DNA of 11,209 nt from Clostridia bacterium. GTDB taxonomy: Bacteria > Bacillota > Clostridia > Oscillospirales > CAG-272. The stretch covers positions 1-11,209 of the forward strand of contig JAFTMF010000043.1 of NCBI GenBank assembly GCA_017452565.1, given 5' to 3'. The position numbers and the translations under genes are program-made. The stretch's first letter is position 1. Each line of letters begins with the position of its first letter. The notes beneath the pieces are model-generated. The model had not been told where the DNA came from and ran no database searches. It saw only the letters and a list, made by a program, of their open reading frames with translations. This document shows positions 6,044 through 11,209 of this stretch, piece after piece.

Positions 6044-6080
6044 ATGCCCGCAAGAATGGCTTAGCCATTCTTGCGGGCAT
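6044..6080 (-). terminator. Very stable 17-bp hairpin, probable end of the galE operon
   Basis: ATGCCCGCAAGAATGGC (6044-6060) pairs perfectly with 6064-6080 around a TTA loop. On the minus strand it is followed by CTTTGTTGTG, a loose U-rich tail that could support termination of galE-GRE-activase transcripts. On the plus strand it is followed by TAAAAAAG, which would not. Its position relative to the 6086-6138 element matches that of the proven-looking terminator 4845-4874 relative to copy A. Confidence 0.5.
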
Positions 6081-6085
6081 TAAAA

Positions 6086-6138
6086 AAGTTCTTGAAGAGG
6101 TTTGGAGGGACTTCTTGAAAGAAGTCCCTCCAAGGGCC
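6086..6138 (-). repeat. 3-prime hairpin element, copy B (after the galE-end repeat)
   Basis: Read on the minus strand: GGCCC, then a 15-bp perfect stem with a 2-nt loop (6102-6116 with 6119-6133, core GGAGGGACTTCTT), then CTTCAAGAACTT (6097-6086). The flanking blocks match copy A at 11 of 12 bases, while the stem differs by paired changes. It sits immediately after the TAG that ends the duplicated galE tail. Confidence 0.65.
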
Positions 6139-6159
6139 TAGCTATTCTTGCTGATAAAG
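6139..6159. repeat. Distal 21-bp direct repeat: duplicated 3-prime end of galE
   Basis: Twenty-one bases, beginning TAGCTATTCTTG and ending GATAAAG, are identical to 9258-9278, where they encode the last six residues of GalE (FISKNS) and two bases of its stop. Here they lie four bases beyond the activase stop codon. Read on the minus strand, this copy would end galE with TAG. Identity stops abruptly on both sides. Confidence 0.9.
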
Positions 6160-6163
6160 CAAC

Positions 6164-7072
6164 TCACACTTCCACGGGAATAGGGCGGTCGGTTTTCTCA
6201 GCTATCTTTTTACGAAGCACTTCTGCAATGCGCTTTGCCTCGCTCTTTTGCATAGCAGGAATATCCAGTGTCCTGTTTTTCATATCAAACGCCGTATATT
6301 TACCGTCGCCAAGCTTGTGAAACGCCATAATGTTTACTGCTCGGATGCAGGAAAATTCCGCTACGGTAGTTGCAATCCCCTCCAAATGATCTTCTCTGTC
6401 ATTCAGTCCCGGAATGATTGGACAACGCAAAATAACCGCTGCTCCGAGCGCATTGACAAGACGCAAATTCTCTTGGATGGGCAGAGAGGAAACTCCCGTA
6501 TACGCAAGATGCTTCTCTTCGCTGCTTTCCTTCAGATCCCACAAAAACAGATCGGTGTACGGCGCGATTTCCAAAATGGTTTCACGCTTTCCGAAGCCTG
6601 AGGTATCTACGACCGTATGAAGTCCCACCGCCTTCGCTTTAGAGAGCAGCTCTGACAAAAAGCGAGGTTGAGAAAGCGGTTCTCCGCCCGAGAACGTAAC
6701 ACCGCCCCCGGTTGTCTTATAAAAGGTTCGGTCCTTCAGCACTTCCCGTATGACGTCATCCGCATTCATTTCGTATCCCGAGGCCAGCATTGCGTGATTG
6801 AAACACAGATCGGCGCATTTTCCGCACGCAGTGCAGAGGGAGCGATCAAATCTATGTGCTCCCTCCAACACCGTATGAGCAGAGCAAATCTGCGCACAAT
6901 CGCCGCATCTGACACACTTTTCAGGATTATATCCAATGACGGTATCAAAGCTTTGGGATTCGGGGTTGTGACACCACAGACAGCGAAGGGGACATCCCTT
7001 CAAGAAGACGGTGGTACGGATGCCGGGTCCATCGTGGACCGACATTCTTTGTATATCGAATATTTTCCCCAT
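6164..7072 (-). CDS. Glycyl radical enzyme activase, radical SAM (302 aa)
   Basis: Installs the glycyl radical on the partner enzyme encoded just upstream, using S-adenosylmethionine and a reduced [4Fe-4S] cluster. The radical-SAM cysteines are C27, C31 and C34 in CPLRCLWC. A ferredoxin-like insert with two more [4Fe-4S] motifs follows: C53-x2-C56-x2-C59-x3-C63 and C80-x2-C83-x2-C86-x3-C90. SGGEPL (128-133) is the SAM-binding GGE motif. The opening IFDIQRMSVHDGPGIRTTVF is the signature of this family. The two-cluster insert is typical of activases for dehydratase/lyase-type glycyl radical enzymes, whereas the PFL activase proper lacks it. It begins 14 bp after its partner gene and has only a weak Shine-Dalgarno (AGAG, far upstream), so translation is probably coupled. 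Length is normal. Confidence 0.95.
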   Translation of the reverse strand: MGKIFDIQRMSVHDGPGIRTTVFLKGCPLRCLWCHNPESQSFDTVIGYNPEKCVRCGDCAQICSAHTVLEGAHRFDRSLCTACGKCADLCFNHAMLASGYEMNADDVIREVLKDRTFYKTTGGGVTFSGGEPLSQPRFLSELLSKAKAVGLHTVVDTSGFGKRETILEIAPYTDLFLWDLKESSEEKHLAYTGVSSLPIQENLRLVNALGAAVILRCPIIPGLNDREDHLEGIATTVAEFSCIRAVNIMAFHKLGDGKYTAFDMKNRTLDIPAMQKSEAKRIAEVLRKKIAEKTDRPIPVEV

Positions 7073-7086
7073 ATAAACCGAAATCT

Positions 7087-9249
7087 CTATGATTTGTGAC
7101 GGTATCTGTTAATCACGTCATTCTGAAGCGCCTTGTTCAGCCAGACAAATCTTGCCGAATATCCACCAACCCGAACAATCAGGTGAGGATACGCTTCGGG
7201 ATTCTGCTGCGCCTTGATCAGCTCCTCGACGTCGGTTGTATTTCCTTGGAACATCTGTCCTCCTTGCTCAAAGAAGGAGGTGAAGAGCCCCTTGATGACC
7301 GCTTCGCTTGCCCACGAGGGATCAAGATCCCACATAGAAGATGCTCCGCCTGCAAACAGGTCAAAGGGCTGTGTTGTACAAGAGTTGATAGCCGCAGTGA
7401 TTCCCTTGGTCATGGACATGCTTTGCGGCGTGATAGATTGCGCTACAGGTACGCCTGCCAGCCTTCCGTCAGGGGTTGCCCCCAGCTCCGCGCCCGCCTC
7501 GGGCACCCACACGAAGGTAAGCAGAATAAATTTGCTCGTACCGCCAAAACGGTTTACATACGCGCGGTAGGATCTTACAAGATCTACAGACAGGCGATTG
7601 GCAAGGGCATCTGCCTCTTCGTGCTCCTGCCCGTATTTCGGCAGCGCCAGAAGTTTTTTGCGAAGAGCCTCATAGCCCTCGAAATTTTTGGAGAGCGCAT
7701 CCATCAGCTCTTCTTTTGAGCAGATCTTATCTTCAAATATTGCGCGTTTGATGGCATAGAGTGAGTCCGCCGCATTGGGAATCCCCAAAATAGCAGCGCC
7801 GTAGTCGTGATATCTTGCGCCGCCTGCGTGCATTGCTCTTCCGCGGGCAATACAGTCGTCAATCAAAGCGGAAACCAGATATAGCGGACGCACGTTATCG
7901 AGAATCTCACTTACAAAATCCAAGTACTTCAAGGAAAGCGTCAGGAAATAATCGCTTTCGCTGATGAAATAATGATAGAATTCCTCGAAAGTCTCAAAAT
8001 CTAACAGAGATCTAAAGTCTCTGCCTCTGATTACTGCTCCGTCGGTGAGAGATTTTCCTCCCGTGATACATAATTCCAGTATTTTGGGAATGTTGTGCCA
8101 TCCCGAGAACAGTAGATCGCTGGTTGCCCCCTGAATGCCCACCTCCATACATCCGCCGCAGTAATAATTAGCGGCATCGGTATCGGAAACGCCGTTCTTG
8201 GTCAGCGCCGCCATGATAGCGGGATCGCTTACCAGCTGTGCGCGGTTCTGACCGTCCTTGACATATTTTGCACAGAGATCGATAAAATCCTGCGGGCAGT
8301 CGGCAGGTATTCGCGGATAAAGAAGAGGATGGGTATTGTTACTCTTCATATGCGCCCGGATCATAATATAGGAAAGCGGATTTACGGCAGAGGTTCCGTT
8401 GGGATGGGTTCCTCCGACGACAATGGTTTCGCCCCATCCGTCATCACAATGGATTCTCTCATCTATGCGAAGAAAAAGCTCTTCGATCAGTTCCTCTGCT
8501 TCTTCAAGGGTGCAGACGCCTGCCTTGAGATCGCGCTCCAAAAACGGCCACAGATAGTAGTCCAGTCTTCCCGGACTGTTACCGCCGAAGGGAGCTTCCT
8601 TCATAATCACGTTATGCTGCATATAGAAGGACTGCAGTGCTTCACGGAAGCTTCGCGCAGGATAACGGGGAACGCGGCGGCAGATCTCGGCCTCCTCGGT
8701 CTTGCCCATTTGCTCCAGTGCGGTCACGTGCTTATCGTTCCACGCATCCAGCGCATCCAGCATAATGAGCGCGCCACTAAAAAACTCTTCTGCCTTAGCA
8801 TCACCCCGAAAACGAATCAGTCCGTTTTCCAGACGCTCGCGCAGATCTATCGTTCCGTGCTTCAAAATGCGGTTCCAGTCCCACGCAATATGGCCTACAC
8901 TGCCATGAAGCACCAGATGGTATTTGGCAAATCCCGAATACTGCGGTATTTTCTCATCAACGGTTTGCCATATAAGCTTCCAGAAATCGAAATCGGGATC
9001 ACGCTTTTCGACGGGTTTCTCATTGGCGTAGTAGGTTCGTCCGATAATTTTGTCAAAGGGTTCAATCAACACATCCTGATTTGCGATCGCATAGGCAGTA
9101 GAACGCGCGATCTTCTCCCAGCGCGGAAGATCCGAGTACTTTTCGATTGCCGCCTTATGTATATCGAAATGATAGTGCGTAGGCAAAGCATGAAGACCCT
9201 TCTGCAGTGAATCCTCATAGATTGTTTGTATTCTCTTTGACTGTTTCAT
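7087..9249 (-). CDS. Glycyl radical enzyme, CxE (dehydratase/lyase) type, substrate unknown (720 aa)
   Basis: An oxygen-sensitive enzyme that uses a protein glycyl radical to start substrate cleavage. The radical site is G696 in RVGGYSARF (693-701). The thiyl-radical Cys is C367 in YYCGGCMEVG (362-371). It is followed by E369, the C-x-E arrangement of diol dehydratases, choline lyase and hydroxyproline dehydratase, and not the adjacent Cys-Cys pair of true pyruvate formate-lyase. Other family blocks are GGNSPGRLDYYLWPF (222-236), RAQLVSDPAIMAAL (336-349), AGGARYHDYGAA (475-486) and ATPDGRLAG (591-599). At 720 residues it is shorter than most (about 760-850). No N-terminal extension that would target a microcompartment is seen, and no shell genes are present. 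The start codon lies seven bases after the galE stop with only CAAAAAA between, so there is no proper Shine-Dalgarno and expression should depend on galE translation. It could process a sugar-derived polyol, but nothing proves this. Confidence 0.94.
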   Translation of the reverse strand: MKQSKRIQTIYEDSLQKGLHALPTHYHFDIHKAAIEKYSDLPRWEKIARSTAYAIANQDVLIEPFDKIIGRTYYANEKPVEKRDPDFDFWKLIWQTVDEKIPQYSGFAKYHLVLHGSVGHIAWDWNRILKHGTIDLRERLENGLIRFRGDAKAEEFFSGALIMLDALDAWNDKHVTALEQMGKTEEAEICRRVPRYPARSFREALQSFYMQHNVIMKEAPFGGNSPGRLDYYLWPFLERDLKAGVCTLEEAEELIEELFLRIDERIHCDDGWGETIVVGGTHPNGTSAVNPLSYIMIRAHMKSNNTHPLLYPRIPADCPQDFIDLCAKYVKDGQNRAQLVSDPAIMAALTKNGVSDTDAANYYCGGCMEVGIQGATSDLLFSGWHNIPKILELCITGGKSLTDGAVIRGRDFRSLLDFETFEEFYHYFISESDYFLTLSLKYLDFVSEILDNVRPLYLVSALIDDCIARGRAMHAGGARYHDYGAAILGIPNAADSLYAIKRAIFEDKICSKEELMDALSKNFEGYEALRKKLLALPKYGQEHEEADALANRLSVDLVRSYRAYVNRFGGTSKFILLTFVWVPEAGAELGATPDGRLAGVPVAQSITPQSMSMTKGITAAINSCTTQPFDLFAGGASSMWDLDPSWASEAVIKGLFTSFFEQGGQMFQGNTTDVEELIKAQQNPEAYPHLIVRVGGYSARFVWLNKALQNDVINRYRHKS

Positions 9250-9256
9250 TTTTTTG

Positions 9257-10252
9257 TTAGCTATTCTTGCTGATAAAGTTCCAGCTGTCGCGGCACATCT
9301 CTTCCAGAGACTTCTCGGCGGTCCAGCCCAGGAGCTCCTCGGCCTTACCGGTGGAAGCGTAGCAGGTAGCGATATCGCCGGGACGGCGGTCTGCGATCAC
9401 GTAGGGGATCTTCACACCGCTGGCGGCTTCGAAAGCATTCACAATGTCCAGCACGGAGCTGCCCTTGCCGGTGCCCAGATTTACGGTCAGCACGCCGGGC
9501 TGCTTCTCCAGATAGCGAAGTGCGGCAAGGTGACCCTTGGCAAGATCCACTACGTGGATGTAGTCACGCACGCCGGTTCCGTCAGGGGTATCGTAATCGT
9601 TACCGAAGACGTTCAGCTGAGGCAGCTTGCCTACTGCAACCTTGCAGATGTAAGGCATCAGATTGTTGGGAATGCCGTTGGGATCTTCGCCCAGCAGGCC
9701 GCTCTCGTGTGCGCCGATGGGATTGAAGTAACGCAGCAGAGCCACGCCCATATCGGGATTGGCAAATGCGATGTCCTTCAGCATAATCTCCTGCATAAAC
9801 TTGGTCTGACCGTAGGGGTTGGTAGCAGAAGTGGGCATATCCTCGGTGTAGGGAGCGATGTTGTTGGCACCGTAAACGGTCGCGGAGGAGGAGAAGACGA
9901 ACTGCTTGCAGCCGTACTCTCTCATCACGTCCAGCAGAACCAGCGTGCCGATGATGTTGTTGCTATAATATTCCAGAGGCTTCTTGACGCTCTCGCCTAC
10001 TGCCTTCAGACCTGCGAAATGGATCACTGCGTCGATCTTGTTTTCGGTAAAGATCTTCACCAGCGCCTCACGGTCGCAAACGTCCGCTTCGTAGAATTTG
10101 GGAGTTACTCCGGTAATTGCCGCGATCTTCTCCAGTGCATCTACCTTGGAGTTGATAAGATTGTCCACAATCACCACTTCGTAGCCGCTCTGCTGGAGCT
10201 CAACTACGGTATGAGAACCGATGTAACCGGTTCCGCCTGTTACGAGAATCAT
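9257..10252 (-). CDS. galE: UDP-glucose 4-epimerase (331 aa)
   Basis: Interconverts UDP-galactose and UDP-glucose in the Leloir pathway, and supplies UDP-galactose for cell-surface glycans. It is an extended short-chain dehydrogenase fold. The NAD-binding loop is TGGTGYIGSH (5-14); the SSSATVYG block (121-128) carries the catalytic serine; Y147-x3-K151 is the catalytic pair in NPYGQTKFMQE. Blocks YFNPIGAHESGLLGEDP and DGTGVRDYIHVVDLAKGH are classical GalE sequence. Length is normal. AGGAGGG upstream supports the start. It is the first gene of the operon with the glycyl radical pair and has its own promoter. Its last 21 bp, including part of the stop, recur exactly at 6139-6159 beyond the cassette. 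Codon use is cleaner and GC-richer than in the following two genes, in line with a long-resident housekeeping gene. Confidence 0.97.
   Translation of the reverse strand: MILVTGGTGYIGSHTVVELQQSGYEVVIVDNLINSKVDALEKIAAITGVTPKFYEADVCDREALVKIFTENKIDAVIHFAGLKAVGESVKKPLEYYSNNIIGTLVLLDVMREYGCKQFVFSSSATVYGANNIAPYTEDMPTSATNPYGQTKFMQEIMLKDIAFANPDMGVALLRYFNPIGAHESGLLGEDPNGIPNNLMPYICKVAVGKLPQLNVFGNDYDTPDGTGVRDYIHVVDLAKGHLAALRYLEKQPGVLTVNLGTGKGSSVLDIVNAFEAASGVKIPYVIADRRPGDIATCYASTGKAEELLGWTAEKSLEEMCRDSWNFISKNS
9258..9278. repeat. Proximal 21-bp direct repeat at the galE 3-prime end
   Basis: The galE-encoded copy of the repeat also found at 6139-6159. The two copies lie 3119 bp apart (start to start) and enclose only the glycyl radical enzyme and its activase, with four non-coding bases at one end and about eight at the other. 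Confidence 0.9.
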
Positions 10253-10305
10253 AATTTTGCCCTCCTGATTGATTCAATCAATAATTTTGATAGATTTCTC
10301 TCTTC

Positions 10306-10334
10306 ATTATAAACGATTTCCATAAAATCGTCAA
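10306..10334 (-). promoter_or_regulatory. Promoter of the galE operon
   Basis: On the minus strand, TTGACG (10334-10329) and a perfect TATAAT (10311-10306) are 17 nt apart. The leader of about 50 nt contains the 13-base palindrome GATTGATTCAATC (10267-10279), directly against the AGGAGGG ribosome-binding site, where a protein or an RNA stem could limit translation. Confidence 0.85.
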
Positions 10335-10376
10335 GTCCTTCCGCCTGATTTCAGCAGAATAATTTTCACAGTCGGT

Positions 10377-10404
10377 GTATAATTTTCCCCACAAGGGTCA
10401 AACT
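10377..10404 (+). promoter_or_regulatory. Putative sigma-F-type forespore promoter of the SpoIIQ-like gene
   Basis: GTATA (10377-10381) followed after 14 nt by GGTCAAACT (10396-10404) fits the sigma-F pattern as remembered (GYATA, about 15 nt, GG-N2-A-N-A-N-T). It would start transcription about 30 nt before ATG 10443. A TATAAT at 10378-10383 has no matching -35 box, so a vegetative promoter is less convincing. SpoIIQ is a known sigma-F target in Bacillus, which fits. Confidence 0.55.
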
Positions 10405-10442
10405 AACAGCACAAAACGCTTACAAGCAAGAAAGGAATATCT

Positions 10443-11108
10443 ATGAATCAGTCTTTTCGTATTTCCGACAAAGCACTTCGTCTCACCCTGATTGTGGGGA
10501 CCATTCTGCTGTCCGTCACCATTCTCATTCTCGCCGTGGCAGTTGGGGCCGCCCGTCAGAGAGAGGAAGCCGCTACCACTACCACCCCCAACACCGGCAC
10601 TCGTCCCGTCATCACCACCACTTCCCCCAGCACCGATGCGGGAACCACTCCTTCTCCCGTCCCCGAGAAGCAGCCCTTCAAGCTGACCCAGCCGGTTCAG
10701 GGCTATCTGATGAGCGTTCACGATACCGAAGCGCTCGCTTATAGCCTGACTATGCAGGATTACCGCATCCACACCGGCATTGACATCGAGGCTGAAGCAG
10801 GTGCGCCCGTGGTGGCCGCCGCTGCAGGAACCATCTCTGCCGCCTACGAGGATGCGCTGATGGGCTACACCATCGAAATCGACCACGGCGACGGCTACGT
10901 GTCTATCTACCGCAATCTGGACGATACAACCCCTGACGGCATCGAGGTAGGCGCATCGGTGCGCGCCGGTCAGCTTATCGCAGCTGTGGGAAGCTCTGCT
11001 CTTGTGGAGCAGGCAGAACGCCCTCACCTCCACTTCGAGCTGACGAAGGATAATACGCTCATCGATCCCCTTGCCTATCTCACCTACGAGGAGCGCGTGG
11101 AAGAGTAG
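10443..11108 (+). CDS. spoIIQ: SpoIIQ-like membrane-anchored LytM/M23 protein (221 aa)
   Basis: Probably the forespore half of the engulfment channel (Q-A complex) of sporulating Firmicutes. One N-terminal transmembrane helix (about 14-37) is preceded by a short positive segment, so the rest should face the intermembrane space. A Thr/Pro-rich linker (44-76) leads to the LytM domain (83-212). The stretch LAYSLTMQDYRIHTGIDI (98-115) resembles the SpoIIQ pattern of YS-x-T-x-x-x-W/Y-R-x-H-x-G-x-D-I. Zinc ligands seem intact: H110-x3-D114 and H195-L-H197. Active M23 peptidases usually have Y-x-H-L where this has YRNL (156-159), with Asn replacing His; clostridial SpoIIQ proteins show Y-x-N-L, as far as I recall. 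AAAGGA six bases upstream supports the start. A sigma-F-like promoter precedes it. It is divergent from galE. The alternative is another cell-wall M23 endopeptidase. Confidence 0.78.
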   Translation: MNQSFRISDKALRLTLIVGTILLSVTILILAVAVGAARQREEAATTTTPNTGTRPVITTTSPSTDAGTTPSPVPEKQPFKLTQPVQGYLMSVHDTEALAYSLTMQDYRIHTGIDIEAEAGAPVVAAAAGTISAAYEDALMGYTIEIDHGDGYVSIYRNLDDTTPDGIEVGASVRAGQLIAAVGSSALVEQAERPHLHFELTKDNTLIDPLAYLTYEERVEE

Positions 11109-11118
11109 GATACGTTAG

Positions 11119-11205
11119 GGCCCTTTTTGAAGAAAAGTTGTAATTCGGCAAAGCCGAATTACGGGAGTTCGATACAGTTGCCTTGGCAACTGTATCGAAC
11201 ATCCC
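11119..11205. repeat. Hairpin cluster downstream of the SpoIIQ-like gene
   Basis: Three structures follow the stop codon. GGGCCCTTTTTGAAGAAAAG (11118-11137) is a reduced form of the GGCC/CTTTTTGAAAAAAG module seen after GH2. GTAATTCGGC-AAA-GCCGAATTAC (11140-11162) is a perfect 10-bp stem. GTTCGATACAGTTGCC (11167-11182) pairs perfectly with 11185-11200 around a TT loop, and GGGA/TCCC (11163-11166 with 11202-11205) extend it past one bulged A. No U tract follows, so these are palindromic elements or 3-prime stabilisers, not textbook terminators. Confidence 0.7.
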
Positions 11206-11209
11206 ATCC

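Noticed and set aside
8329..9210. A 293-codon plus-strand frame opposite the glycyl radical enzyme gene
   Set aside because: It lies fully inside a well-supported gene on the other strand and has no domain or start signal.
7087..9249. Pyruvate formate-lyase (pflB) as the identity of the glycyl radical enzyme
   Set aside because: The active-site loop is G-C-M-E and not Cys-Cys, the activase has the two-cluster ferredoxin insert, and the chain is short.
6164..9249. Part of a bacterial microcompartment locus
   Set aside because: No shell protein, no encapsulation-type N-terminal extension and no aldehyde or alcohol dehydrogenase in the window.
9254..10312. A 352-codon open frame on the plus strand opposite galE
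   Set aside because: Shadow of galE, whose protein matches the family end to end. The antisense product has no family motif and no ribosome-binding site of note.
1..11209. tRNA, rRNA or known riboswitch
   Set aside because: No cloverleaf, rRNA-like or recognised riboswitch sequence was noticed; the leaders are short and contain only simple hairpins.

Overview
The window looks like chromosomal DNA of an anaerobic, spore-forming Clostridia bacterium, probably a gut Oscillospirales- or Christensenellales-type organism. This rests on Bacillota-style Shine-Dalgarno sites and TTGACA/TATAAT promoters, an oxygen-sensitive glycyl radical enzyme with its activase, a SpoIIQ-like sporulation protein behind a sigma-F-like promoter, and glycan-degrading enzymes. 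The order-level placement is inference.

Layout. 1-240: a two-copy tandem repeat of about 130 bp, each copy carrying a terminator-type hairpin and a second hairpin. 306-845: a small AT-rich GNAT acetyltransferase gene with its own promoter, ending in a terminator shared with the convergent operon. 865-2709 (minus): an AraC regulator followed by a GH130 mannoside phosphorylase-type enzyme. 2710-3054: a divergent control region with six TTGTAA/TTACAA hexamers. 3055-4770 (plus): a cytoplasmic GH2 glycosidase, followed by a two-hairpin 3-prime module and a GTAGGGGCG-type inverted-repeat element. 5178-5990 (plus): an XRE regulator with a His-rich middle. 6164-10252 (minus): galE, a CxE-type glycyl radical enzyme of unknown substrate, and its activase. 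10443-11108 (plus): the SpoIIQ-like LytM protein, followed by strong hairpins to the window end.

How the genes fit together. The AraC/GH130/GH2 block is a small glycan-use locus: GH2 would trim non-reducing-end beta-linked sugars and GH130 would phosphorolyse beta-mannosides inside the cell. GalE links galactose to UDP-glucose metabolism and cell-surface glycan synthesis. No transporter gene is present.

The most striking observation is that the two-gene radical-enzyme cassette is flanked by an exact 21-bp direct repeat, which is the 3-prime end of galE. Removing the cassette between the repeats would leave galE intact, with a TAG stop directly followed by the same kind of 3-prime hairpin module that follows the GH2 gene. 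This looks like a tight insertion of a glycyl radical enzyme/activase pair behind galE. The intergenic regions also carry many near-perfect hairpins with 2-3 nt loops, suggesting a family of small palindromic elements.
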